This document shows positions 1 through 6,730 of a stretch of DNA of 9,398 nucleotides, in pieces; within the stretch, counting starts at the first letter, position 1; each line of letters begins with the position of its first letter. The DNA is taken from NCBI GenBank assembly GCA_007570905.1, contig RKSI01000183.1, positions 1 to 9,398 on the forward strand, given 5' to 3'. The notes below the pieces were generated by a model, which did not search any database, was not told the origin of the DNA, and saw only the letters and a list, made by a program, of their open reading frames with translations. The stretch is from Gammaproteobacteria bacterium (lineage in GTDB: Bacteria > Pseudomonadota > Gammaproteobacteria > Poriferisulfidales > Oxydemutatoraceae). The translations under genes and the position numbers were made by a program.

Positions 1-605
1 CGGCGGGCCGGCCATGCATGGAACGGATATTTCGGCAGAATGTGACTGAACAGGCCGGGGCCTTTGCCCACCGCGATGAAAGGCTTCTGATAAAGATGCG
101 GCAAACATCTCTTTGCCAGGTAGCGAAGCCTGTTTCTCAAACCGGCGCGGCTTGTGCAGCCCAAAGCACGATTCAGGGTGGTCATGGCTTCTCCGGGAAT
201 GCCGCAGCCGCGAACGGAGGCCATCATGCTGGTATGAATCACGCCCAATTCGCCCCGCTCGTTTTTGTCCGCGCTGATGACAAAATCCGCCCGCTCCAGC
301 GGAGCGGCCAGTTCGTCAATCTCTTTCAGCAGGATGAAATCGCAGTCAAGCCACAGGCCGCCGTAGCGGTACAGCAGCGCGTATCTTATGTAATCCGCCT
401 TGGTGTCGAGGCGCACGGGGCCTTTCAGCACCGCGCGTGGAAGGTCAAGGTAGTCCGTGACGGAGCGCTCATCCAGCAGTTGCAACTCCCACGAACCCAG
501 ACGCCTGCGGATGGTCTCCAGGCACAAGTCCAGCCACACGGGTCTGGAACAGCCGGGAGGGTTCTCCCAGTACATCCACACGGTCTTTTGCCAGGCCCGC
601 TGCAT
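1..605 (-). CDS. Glycosyltransferase, capsular polysaccharide/DXD sugar-transferase type (3' end cut by window edge)
   Basis: This open frame begins at an ATG at 605-603 and runs off the window at position 1, giving about 201 residues. The N-terminus reads MQRAWQKTVWMYWENPPG, like the 'IW.YW' start of capsular polysaccharide synthesis proteins. It is followed by LLDERSVTDYLDLP (about 43-56) and by the block TKADYIRYALLYRYGG (68-83) leading into LWLDCDF. This is the signature of DXD-containing sugar-binding transferases, with D87 and D89 as the likely metal/nucleotide-sugar ligands. Known family role: transfer of a sugar from a nucleotide donor to a surface glycan; donor and acceptor cannot be read here. 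A GAGG at 621-618 lies 12 bases before the ATG, a weak ribosome site; TTG at 626 and CTG at 623 are alternative starts. The gene begins 22 bases after tRNA-Ser and looks less GC-rich than the core genes, suggesting acquired DNA. Family call is confident; the exact function is not. Confidence 0.82.
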   Translation of the reverse strand, partial: MQRAWQKTVWMYWENPPGCSRPVWLDLCLETIRRRLGSWELQLLDERSVTDYLDLPRAVLKGPVRLDTKADYIRYALLYRYGGLWLDCDFILLKEIDELAAPLERADFVISADKNERGELGVIHTSMMASVRGCGIPGEAMTTLNRALGCTSRAGLRNRLRYLAKRCLPHLYQKPFIAVGKGPGLFSHILPKYPFHAWPAR

Positions 606-627
606 CGCCGTTTGCGGCCTCAGCAAG

Positions 628-720
628 TGGCGGAGAGAGAGGGATTCGAACCCTCGATGAGGCTCATCACCCCATACTCCCTTAGCAGGGGAGCGCCTTC
701 AACCACTCGGCCATCTCTCC
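628..720 (-). tRNA. serV: tRNA-Ser, anticodon GCU
   Basis: On the minus strand the 5' acceptor strand GGAGAGA (720-714) pairs with TCTCTCC (638-632). The discriminator G is at 631 and the terminal CCA is genomically encoded at 630-628. The anticodon loop CTGCTAA is closed by a CCC/GGG-containing stem, and the anticodon GCT is at 686-684. A long variable arm follows, as expected for a class II serine tRNA, and the T-loop GGTTCGAATCC is intact. It reads AGC/AGU codons. The gene lies 46 bases after csrA, the same order as csrA-serV in E. coli, so orthology is likely. No clear separate promoter is seen; co-transcription with csrA is plausible. Confidence 0.97.
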
Positions 721-744
721 GGCGGCAATCGTAGCACGACATTT

Positions 745-766
745 CCCGCGCCCGCGGCGGGGCGGG
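745..766 (-). other. GC-rich hairpin between csrA and tRNA-Ser
   Basis: Directly after the csrA stop codon the minus strand reads CCCGCCCC-GCCGC-GGGCGCGGG. It can fold into an 8-bp stem (5 bp, a one-base bulge, then 3 bp) with a 5-base loop. It is followed by AAATG and not by a T run, so it does not look like a complete intrinsic terminator. It may instead mark 3'-end processing of csrA mRNA or separate it from the tRNA precursor; that role is inference. Confidence 0.45.
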
Positions 767-1003
767 TCAGATTATTTCGGCTTGCGGGGCGGTGTCTTCG
801 GACGCGGCGCCGATGGAGGCCTGCGGGACGGGCGCGGCGCCTTCTTGCCGCATCTTTTCATACACTTCTTCGCGGTGCACCGGCGTCTCCTTCGGCGCGC
901 TGACGCCGACGCGAATCTGGCCGCCGCGCACGCCGAGTATGGTGATGGTCACATCGTCACCTATCATCAGGGCCTCGCCCACCCTTCTGGTTAAAATCAA
1001 CAC
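767..1003 (-). CDS. csrA: Carbon storage regulator CsrA/RsmA
   Basis: The protein has 78 residues and begins MLILTRRVGEALMIGDD, which is diagnostic of CsrA. CsrA is a small dimeric RNA-binding protein that binds GGA motifs near ribosome sites and controls translation and stability of mRNAs for carbon metabolism, motility and biofilm. The RNA-contacting residues are present: L4, R6 and R7 at the N-terminal strand, and R44 within VHREEVY. The core ends near residue 52. The tail of about 26 residues beyond it (ending in TAPQAEII) makes the protein longer than the 61-residue E. coli form. The start is the GTG at 1003-1001, placed by family alignment and by an AAGAGG ribosome site 7 bases upstream; the longer frame back to an ATG at 1048 would overlap the promoter and is rejected. 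It lies between lysC and tRNA-Ser, as in Pseudomonas. Confidence 0.97.
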   Translation of the reverse strand: MLILTRRVGEALMIGDDVTITILGVRGGQIRVGVSAPKETPVHREEVYEKMRQEGAAPVPQASIGAASEDTAPQAEII

Positions 1004-1010
1004 TTGAAAA

Positions 1011-1016
1011 CCTCTT
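1011..1016 (-). promoter_or_regulatory. csrA ribosome binding site
   Basis: AAGAGG on the minus strand is separated by 7 bases from the GTG codon at 1003. It is the best Shine-Dalgarno match in the leader and supports the GTG start over the upstream ATG at 1048. Confidence 0.8.
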
Positions 1017-1031
1017 GTGGTTCGGGCGCCC

Positions 1032-1058
1032 ATTATACCGCAAGACACCGCAAGACAA
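1032..1058 (-). promoter_or_regulatory. Likely sigma-70-type promoter of csrA
   Basis: The minus strand holds a perfect TATAAT at 1037-1032. A TTGTCT at 1058-1053 matches 4 of 6 bases of the -35 consensus, with a short spacer of 15 bases. The region just after the -10 is GGGCGCCC (1031-1024), a GC-rich palindrome at about the expected start site. The leader before the csrA GTG would be only about 20 bases. A GC-rich stretch between -10 and +1 is typical of stringently controlled promoters, but that regulation is inference. Independent transcription of csrA from lysC is the likely consequence. Confidence 0.65.
1037..1056 (-). repeat. 10-bp tandem direct repeat in csrA promoter spacer
   Basis: Two perfect adjacent copies of ACCGCAAGAC (plus strand, 1037-1046 and 1047-1056) occupy the spacer and part of the -35 element. 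Two copies one helical turn apart could be a regulator site or a simple duplication that set the spacer length. Confidence 0.75.
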
Positions 1059-1078
1059 AACGCCGCCGCAGCGGGCGC

Positions 1079-2308
1079 TCACAGCGAGCCGCCGCTTTCC
1101 AGATTAAAGGCGTCGTGCAAAACGCGCACCGCGGTTTCCATGTTTTTCTCCTCGAGCACCACCGAAATCTTGATCTCGGAAGTGGAGATCATGCGGATGT
1201 CAATTCCCTCGCCGGCCAGCGCGCGAAACATCTTCGCGGCCACGCCCGAATGCGAGCGCATGCCGACGCCCACCAGCGAAACCTTGACGATGGAGTCGTC
1301 GCCGCGGACGCGCCCGGCGCCGAGCGCAGCCACCGTCTTTTCCAGAATCGCCCTGGCGCGCTCGTAGTCGCGGCGGTGAACGGTGAAGGTGAAGTCGGCG
1401 GCGCCGTCGCGCGAGCCGACATTCTGGACTATCATGTCCACCTCAATGCCGTCGTCGGCGACCGGCCCCAGCAGCCTGGCCGCCACGCCCGGCTTGTCGG
1501 GCACGCCGCGCACCGTCAACTGGGCCTCGTCGCGCTGAAACGCGATGCCCGCAATACCCGGATTTTCCAAGCTTTTTTCCTCGTAGGTGATGCGGGTGCC
1601 CGGCCCCGGCCTGAAGGTCGAGAGCACCCTCAGCGGCACATTATACTTGCCCGCCAGTTCCACCGAGCGTATCTGCAGCACCTTGGAGCCGAGGCTCGCC
1701 ATCTCGAGCATTTCCTCAAAGGTAATCCGGTCGAGGCGCCGCGCCTTGTTGACGACGCGCGGGTCGGTCGTATAGACGCCGTCCACATCGCTGTAGATGC
1801 GGCACTCTTGCGCGCCGAGCGCGGCGGCGACGGCGACGGCGCTGGTGTCCGAACCGCCGCGCCCGAGCGTCGTGATGTTGCCGCCGCCGTCCACGCCCTG
1901 AAAGCCGGCGACGATCACCGTCTTGCCGGCGTCGAGATGGCGGCGTATCGCGCCGGCCTCGATGCCGGTGATGCGCGCGCGGTTCCACGCGGCGTCGGTC
2001 AGGATGCGCGCCTGCGCGCCGGTCAGCGAGACCGCGGCGACGCCCTCCGCCGCCAGCGCCATCGCCAGCAGCGCGGCGCTCGCCTGTTCGCCGGTGGCCA
2101 GCAACATGTCGAGTTCGCGCCCGCAGCAGCGCGCATCAATGCGCGCCGCCAGTTCCAGCAGGCGGTCGGTCTCGCCGCTCATCGCCGACAGCACGACGAC
2201 GACATCGTCGCCGCGCCCGCGGTCCGCCGCGACAATAGAGGCGACATGGCGGATGCGCTCGACCGAACCGACCGACGAGCCGCCGAATTTTTCAACTATC
2301 AGGGCCAT
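1079..2308 (-). CDS. lysC: Aspartate kinase
   Basis: This 409-residue protein phosphorylates aspartate to aspartyl-4-phosphate, the first step to lysine, threonine, methionine and diaminopimelate. Visible kinase motifs are VEKFGGSSVGS (residues 5-15, with catalytic K7), the glycine-rich segment TTLGRGGSDTSAVAVAAALG and the nucleotide-binding IYSDVDGVYTTDPR. The C-terminal part carries two ACT regulatory domains. One starts near QLTVRGVPDKPGVAARL; the other includes VSLVGVGMRSHSGVAAKMF and MISTSEIKISVV. Length and layout match the monofunctional Pseudomonas/Corynebacterium type with feedback control through the ACT pair, not a fused homoserine dehydrogenase. I see no Met or GTG with a good ribosome site at the position where Corynebacterium starts its separate beta subunit. 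The ATG at 2308 lacks a clear ribosome site but fits the family start MALIVEKFGG; it lies 25 bases after truA. Confidence 0.97.
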   Translation of the reverse strand: MALIVEKFGGSSVGSVERIRHVASIVAADRGRGDDVVVVLSAMSGETDRLLELAARIDARCCGRELDMLLATGEQASAALLAMALAAEGVAAVSLTGAQARILTDAAWNRARITGIEAGAIRRHLDAGKTVIVAGFQGVDGGGNITTLGRGGSDTSAVAVAAALGAQECRIYSDVDGVYTTDPRVVNKARRLDRITFEEMLEMASLGSKVLQIRSVELAGKYNVPLRVLSTFRPGPGTRITYEEKSLENPGIAGIAFQRDEAQLTVRGVPDKPGVAARLLGPVADDGIEVDMIVQNVGSRDGAADFTFTVHRRDYERARAILEKTVAALGAGRVRGDDSIVKVSLVGVGMRSHSGVAAKMFRALAGEGIDIRMISTSEIKISVVLEEKNMETAVRVLHDAFNLESGGSL

Positions 2309-2333
2309 GCATACATCCGGGGCGGGCGGCGCC

Positions 2334-3110
2334 TTAGAAGCGCGGCCACACCGCGTCGCCCGGCAGGGCGTAACGCGCGTCGTATTCTATCGCAACCAGG
2401 TAAAGGCCGGCGCCTTCGGCGGTGACGCCGCCGCGCGTGCGGTCGCGCCATTCAAGCACCCGGCGCGCGCCGTCGCGCGGGCGGTCGCCGCAGCCGATTT
2501 CCACCAGCACGCCGGCGATGTTCCTGACCATATGTTGCAGAAAGGCGTTGGCGCAGATGTCCATATAGACAAAGCGCCCGTCGCGGCGCACGGCGACGCT
2601 TTCAACGCGGCGCATCGGCGTCCGCGAACGGCAGCCGGCGCCGCGGTAGCCGCTGAAGTCGTGCTCGCCGACCAGCGCCTGCGCGGCGTCGTGCATCGCG
2701 GCGGCGTCAAGCGGGCGGCGCACCGGCGCGGTCAGGCGGCGCAGCAGCGCCGGCGCGACCGGCGCGTTCAGTATCACATAGCGGTAACGCCGCCGCAGCG
2801 CGCTGAAACGCGCGTGAAAATCGGCGGCCACCGGGCGCACCCAGCGCGCGCGCACATCGTCCGGCAGGTGGCTGTTGGCGCCGCGCAACCAGTCTTCTTC
2901 GGCGCGCGCGGCGCCGGATTCAAAATGCACTATCTGGCCGGTGGCGTGAACGCCGGCGTCGGTGCGCCCGGCGCAAACCACCTTGACCTCGTGGTCGGCG
3001 ACCGCTGACAGCGCGGCCTCAACGCAGTCCTGAACGCTGCGGGCGTGCGACTGGCTTTGCCATCCAGAAAAATCCGTTCCGTCGTACTCCAGGCATGACG
3101 CAAACTTCAC
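2334..3110 (-). CDS. truA: tRNA pseudouridine(38-40) synthase TruA
   Basis: The protein has 258 residues and converts uridine to pseudouridine at positions 38-40 of the anticodon arm of many tRNAs. The N-terminal CLEYDGTDFSGWQSQ is the TruA opening. The catalytic aspartate is D51 in AGRTDAGVHATGQ. Further family blocks are HARFSALRRRYRY, HDFSGYRGAGC and FLQHMVRNIAGVLVEIG near the C-terminus. It starts with GTG at 3110, which overlaps the fimV stop codon as GTGA. An AGGGG ribosome site lies 8 bases before the GTG, so translation is probably coupled but also independently supported. fimV-truA is a conserved pair in Pseudomonas-like bacteria, where trpF usually follows; here lysC follows. Confidence 0.96.
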   Translation of the reverse strand: MKFASCLEYDGTDFSGWQSQSHARSVQDCVEAALSAVADHEVKVVCAGRTDAGVHATGQIVHFESGAARAEEDWLRGANSHLPDDVRARWVRPVAADFHARFSALRRRYRYVILNAPVAPALLRRLTAPVRRPLDAAAMHDAAQALVGEHDFSGYRGAGCRSRTPMRRVESVAVRRDGRFVYMDICANAFLQHMVRNIAGVLVEIGCGDRPRDGARRVLEWRDRTRGGVTAEGAGLYLVAIEYDARYALPGDAVWPRF

Positions 3111-4588
3111 CCGAGTTTCCCCTGCAACAGGCGCGCCTGTTCAACCTGGCTCTCGTCGCCGTCGCGGATGACTTCGCCGAGCAGCGCCGCGGCCTTTGCG
3201 CTCTCGCCAATCTCGATATAAACATATGCAAGGTGCAGTTTGCCGGCCACCTCGTTGCCGCCTTGTTCGGCGTCCTCGCCGCCGCCGCGCATGCGCTCCA
3301 GTTCCCGCTGCCCGGGCAAAACACCGCCGGATGATGGCGGCGGGGACGGCGGCGGGGATGACGACGGCTGAGCCGACGGCGCCGGAGATGGCGGCGGAGA
3401 TGGTGGCGGCGAAGCCGGCGATGCCGAAGACGATGGCGGAACCGGCGGTGATGATTGCGACGCCGGCGATGGCGGAACCGACGACGCCGGCGATGACGGC
3501 GCAGGCGATGCCGCCGACGACTCCAGCGGCTGCTTTATCGCCGCCTCAACCGAGCGCGCCATCAATGCCGCCGCGCGCAGGCGCCGCCACTGCCGCCACA
3601 TCAGCAACAGCGTAAGCACGCCCCACAACGCGGCGATACCCGTCCACACGGGCCGCGTCAGCAGGCGGCGGTTGTCCCAGCCGTACTCGGCCAGCACCGC
3701 GTGCAGAATGTTCCACCAGCGGCTGCGCGGCGCCGCGCCGCCCTCGTCGCGCCCGGCGCGTTCAAGCGCGTGGCCGAGTTCCACAATCCGGTTTTCAAGC
3801 GCCGCAATTTTCTCTTTCAGATAGACGAGGCGCTGCGGCACATTCTCGCCTTCGCGCATCGCGCTGACGGTGCCCGCCGCCAGCAACCCGCCCAGCGCCG
3901 CATACTGCCCGTCGCCGAACAGCGCCTCGGACAACGCGAAGGCGCCGCGCCCGTCATCAAGGCGGCGCCCGAAAACAACCGCGGCGTCGTCGCCCAGCAG
4001 CGCGGCGACGCCGTCCACAAAGTCCGGCGCGAAATCGGTTCGCAGAAAACGCATCACCAGCCGCTTTTCACCGGCGCGGTAGGCGCGCCCGTCCGTCAGA
4101 TTCTTCAGTTCGGAAAACACCTCGGTGCGCGGCCTGCCGGAATCCGCGGCCAGCAATGCAAGCAGCCGCGCCAGCACTTCGGGCGGCGTCATCACCGCCG
4201 GCTGCCGTGGCGGCGGCGGCGCGGCCAGCACGATGCGCACCGGCTCAAGCAGCGTGCCGTTCGGATGCACGATGCCGACCAGCAGATTGAACGCGGCCTC
4301 GTTAACCGGGCCGATGCTGCTGACGGCGACATGCGGCGGCGTCGCCGCCGGCACCAGTTCCATCACGATGCGCTCGTGCAGCGGCGCGTAGTCCAGCCCG
4401 GTCTCGGCGTAGGCCGCGCGGTCGGTGCGTATCAGGCGCAGCACGCCGTGCCCGGCGGCGCTGATTTCCAGCAGCGGAATGCGCGCGTCAAGCGTCTCGC
4501 CGGAAACGCTCTCAACGACCACCTCGCCCAGTTCCAGCGCGTGCAGCGCGGGGCACAGCAGCAGCAGCGGCAGCGCGAGGCGTTTCAC
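3107..4588 (-). CDS. fimV: FimV-like pole/peptidoglycan-associated protein, compact form
   Basis: The protein has 493 residues and starts with GTG at 4588, overlapping the asd stop as GTGA with a GGGGA ribosome site 6 bases upstream. A signal peptide MKRLALPLLLLCPALHA (1-17) precedes LELGEVVVESVSGETLDARIPL, the FimV N-terminal domain (to about residue 120). A predicted coiled coil lies at about 248-275 (YLKEKIAALENRIVELGHA). One membrane helix follows at about 313-331 (VWTGIAALWGVLTLLLMW). A Pro/Ser-rich linker occupies about 352-419, and the C-terminal FimV motif with LHLAYVYIEIGESAKAAALL sits at about 445-490. FimV/TspA proteins organise the cell pole, type IV pili and twitching motility in Pseudomonas and relatives. 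This one is much shorter than the roughly 900-residue P. aeruginosa protein, and I see no LysM motif. The role here is inferred from domain ends and from the fimV-truA linkage. Confidence 0.88.
   Translation of the reverse strand: MKRLALPLLLLCPALHALELGEVVVESVSGETLDARIPLLEISAAGHGVLRLIRTDRAAYAETGLDYAPLHERIVMELVPAATPPHVAVSSIGPVNEAAFNLLVGIVHPNGTLLEPVRIVLAAPPPPRQPAVMTPPEVLARLLALLAADSGRPRTEVFSELKNLTDGRAYRAGEKRLVMRFLRTDFAPDFVDGVAALLGDDAAVVFGRRLDDGRGAFALSEALFGDGQYAALGGLLAAGTVSAMREGENVPQRLVYLKEKIAALENRIVELGHALERAGRDEGGAAPRSRWWNILHAVLAEYGWDNRRLLTRPVWTGIAALWGVLTLLLMWRQWRRLRAAALMARSVEAAIKQPLESSAASPAPSSPASSVPPSPASQSSPPVPPSSSASPASPPPSPPPSPAPSAQPSSSPPPSPPPSSGGVLPGQRELERMRGGGEDAEQGGNEVAGKLHLAYVYIEIGESAKAAALLGEVIRDGDESQVEQARLLQGKLG
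3330..3535 (-). repeat. Low-complexity Pro/Ser-coding tract within fimV
   Basis: The minus strand encodes an imperfect run of PSPPPSP-, PASPP- and SSPPS-like units at residues of about 352-419. At DNA level it is built from degenerate short units such as CCGGCG and GGCGATG on the plus strand. It forms a flexible cytoplasmic linker between the membrane helix and the C-terminal domain. Such tracts readily change length by slippage, which is inference here. Confidence 0.8.
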
Positions 4589-5628
4589 GCGCAATCCCCG
4601 GCGGCCGGGTGCTCGCGCAGCAGGCGCTCGGCGATTTGCACGCTGTTGGTGGCCGCGCCCTTGCGAAGATTGTCGCTGACAACCCACAAGTCCAGCCCGC
4701 GCGGATGCGAGATGTCCTTGCGAAGACGCCCGACGAAGACCTCGTCGCTGCCGTCGGCGTCGGTCGCCGCCGTCGGCCAGCCGCCGTCGCGGCGCTCGTC
4801 CATCAGCGTGACACCGGCGGCGGAGGCCAGCGCCGCGCGCGCCTCGCCGAGGTGCACATCGCGCTCGCACTCAATGTGCACCGCCTCCGAATGGCCGTGC
4901 ACCACCGGCACGCGCACCGTCGTCGGATTGACGCGAATGGCGTCGTCGCCGAATATCTTGCGGGTTTCCCACACCATCTTCATTTCCTCTTTGGTGTAGC
5001 CGTTGTCGAGAAACACATCAATCTGCGGCAGCGCGTTGAACGCGATGCGCTTCGGATACATGCCGTTCGCCGCCGCGCGCCCGTCGAGCAGCGCGCGCGT
5101 CTGCGCCAGCATTTCATCCACCGCGCGGCGCCCGGCGCCGGACACCGCCTGGTAGGTGGCGACATTGATGCGCGTGATGCGAAAGCGGTCGTGCAGCGGT
5201 TTCAGCGCGACCACCAACTGGATGGTCGAGCAGTTCGGGTTGGCGACGATGCCGCGGTTGGCATGGCCCGCCAGAGCCTGCGGGTTGACTTCGGGCACGA
5301 CCAGCGGAATGTCGTCGTCGCGGCGAAAGCACGAGGTGTTGTCCACGACGACGCAGCCGGCGGCGGCGGCGCGCGGCGCGTGGCGCCGCGACACCGCCGC
5401 GCCCGCCGAGAACAGCGCGATGTCCGTGCCGGCGAAATCAAACTTCTCCAGGTCGGCGACAACGACCCGGCGGCCCCTGAAATCCAGCGCCGCGCCCGCC
5501 GAGCGCGCGCTCGCCAGCAGATGCAGTTCGGCGACCGGAAAATCGCGCTCTTCCAGCACCCGGCGCATCGTCTCGCCGACCGCGCCGGTGGCGCCGACAA
5601 CCGCCACATTGACTTTCTTCACCGCCAT
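4585..5628 (-). CDS. asd: Aspartate-semialdehyde dehydrogenase
   Basis: The protein has 347 residues and reduces aspartyl-4-phosphate to aspartate semialdehyde with NADPH, the step after LysC. The NADP-binding loop is GATGAVG (12-18). The catalytic cysteine is C133 in NPNCSTIQ, and the acid/base histidine is H246 in VHGHSEAVH. Substrate-contacting arginine is provided by GRLRKDISHP. Length and the GHSEAVH motif match the short (about 340 residue) Asd class found in Pseudomonas, Vibrio and Gram-positives, not the approximately 370-residue E. coli class. Its ATG directly follows the leuB stop (TAAATG), and its own stop overlaps fimV, so all three are probably translationally coupled. The leuB-asd-fimV-truA order is known from Pseudomonas. 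Confidence 0.97.
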   Translation of the reverse strand: MAVKKVNVAVVGATGAVGETMRRVLEERDFPVAELHLLASARSAGAALDFRGRRVVVADLEKFDFAGTDIALFSAGAAVSRRHAPRAAAAGCVVVDNTSCFRRDDDIPLVVPEVNPQALAGHANRGIVANPNCSTIQLVVALKPLHDRFRITRINVATYQAVSGAGRRAVDEMLAQTRALLDGRAAANGMYPKRIAFNALPQIDVFLDNGYTKEEMKMVWETRKIFGDDAIRVNPTTVRVPVVHGHSEAVHIECERDVHLGEARAALASAAGVTLMDERRDGGWPTAATDADGSDEVFVGRLRKDISHPRGLDLWVVSDNLRKGAATNSVQIAERLLREHPAAGDCA

Positions 5629-6711
5629 TTACCCAGCATAACATTCCACCACGGCGTCGCCCATTTGCGCCGTTGAAACCGCCGCCAGGCCGCCGGCTAT
5701 GTCGGCGGTGCGAACGCGCGCCAGCGCCGCCGCCACCGCGCGCTCAAGCCGCGCCGCCGGTTCCGGCAGGCCGAGCGAATGGCGCAGCAGCATCGCCAGC
5801 GACAGAATCGCGGCCAGCGGGTTGGCAATCTGGCGTCCGGCGATGTCGGGCGCCGAACCGTGCACCGGCTCGTAAAGGCCGGCGCCGGCGCCGTTCAGCG
5901 ACGCCGACGGCAACAGGCCGATGGAGCCGGTCAGCATCGCCGCCAGATCCGACAGGATGTCGCCGAACAGGTTGGAGGTTACCATCACATCAAACTGCTT
6001 CGGCTCGCGCACCAGTTGCATTGCGGCGTTGTCCACATAAAGATGGCTCAGGCGAACGCCGGGATAGTCGCGCGCGACGCGCTCAACGACATCGCGCCAC
6101 AATTCCGACACCTCGAGCACATTGGCCTTGTCCACCGAGCACAGTTTGCCGCCGCGCTTTTGCGCCGCGTCAAACGCGACCCGCGCGATGCGCTCAATCT
6201 CGTCCTCGCGGTAAACCATCGTGTTGTAACCCTCGCGCAGGCCGCCGGACGCGGTGCGGATGCCGCGCGGCTCGCCGAAATAAACGCCGCCGGTGAGTTC
6301 GCGCACTATCAGCAGGTCCAGGCCCGACACTTTCTCTTCTTTCAGCGCCGAACACGCGGCCAGCGGCGCGAACGACAGCGCCGGGCGCAGGTTCGCAAAC
6401 AGGCCGAGTTCGCGGCGTATCGCAAGCAGCCCCTGTTCCGGGCGCCGTTCGCGCGGCAGGCGTTCGTATTGCGGCCCGCCGACCGCGCCCATCAGCACCG
6501 CGTCGCTGCGCCGCGCCGCCTTAAGCGTCTCGTCGGGCAGCGGAACGCCGCACTCGTCGCAGGCGCTGCCGCCAATCAGCCCGTAGTCGCATTCAACGGC
6601 AATCTCGCCGGCGCCGCGCAAATAGTCGATGACCTTGACCGCCTCGGCCACCACCTCCGGCCCGATGCCGTCGCCCGGCAGCAGCAAGATGTGTTTGCCG
6701 GAGCGTGTCAT
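5629..6711 (-). CDS. leuB: 3-isopropylmalate dehydrogenase
   Basis: This 360-residue protein oxidises and decarboxylates 3-isopropylmalate with NAD+ to give 2-oxoisocaproate, the last pathway-specific reaction before transamination to leucine. The N-terminus KHILLLPGDGIGPEVVAEA is typical. RELTGGVYFGEPRG carries the family's substrate loop. SNLFGDILSDLAAMLTGSIG holds the metal-binding aspartates, and GLYEPVHGSAPDIAGRQIANP binds NAD. I chose the ATG at 6711 from family alignment; the frame stays open upstream to an ATG at 6807, but that extension overlaps the preceding gene and has no family match. It lies 19 bases after the second HtrL-like gene with no strong ribosome site. Confidence 0.97.
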   Translation of the reverse strand: MTRSGKHILLLPGDGIGPEVVAEAVKVIDYLRGAGEIAVECDYGLIGGSACDECGVPLPDETLKAARRSDAVLMGAVGGPQYERLPRERRPEQGLLAIRRELGLFANLRPALSFAPLAACSALKEEKVSGLDLLIVRELTGGVYFGEPRGIRTASGGLREGYNTMVYREDEIERIARVAFDAAQKRGGKLCSVDKANVLEVSELWRDVVERVARDYPGVRLSHLYVDNAAMQLVREPKQFDVMVTSNLFGDILSDLAAMLTGSIGLLPSASLNGAGAGLYEPVHGSAPDIAGRQIANPLAAILSLAMLLRHSLGLPEPAARLERAVAAALARVRTADIAGGLAAVSTAQMGDAVVECYAG

Positions 6712-6730
6712 GACCGGTTCGCGCGCGGCC

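Noticed and set aside
18..734. Plus-strand ORF covering the tRNA and the glycosyltransferase
   Set aside because: It reads through tRNA-Ser on the opposite strand and has no family features. The minus-strand frame gives a clear DXD transferase.
721..744. Promoter for tRNA-Ser (TACGAT just before the tRNA)
   Set aside because: A 4-of-6 match to -10 is present, but no -35-like sequence occurs at a usable distance.
745..766. Intrinsic terminator after csrA
   Set aside because: The stem is strong but followed by AAATG, not a T run, and a tRNA gene on the same strand follows closely.
1600..1740. Internal start for a separate aspartate kinase beta subunit
   Set aside because: There is a GAGG near Met codons around 1709, but this lies upstream of the position used in Corynebacterium, and no start codon with a good ribosome site is seen at the equivalent place.
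1004..2425. Long plus-strand ORF of 473 codons opposite lysC
   Set aside because: It is antisense to an unambiguous aspartate kinase, has Arg/Ala/His-rich composition and no recognisable domain. High GC at third positions in the real gene removes stops from the opposite strand.
3330..3535. Possible CRISPR or minisatellite array
   Set aside because: The repetition is an imperfect Pro/Ser codon run inside fimV, with no regular repeat-spacer alternation.
3701..4999. Plus-strand ORF of 432 codons opposite fimV and asd
   Set aside because: It crosses two real genes on the other strand, lacks motifs and has the same antisense composition artefact.
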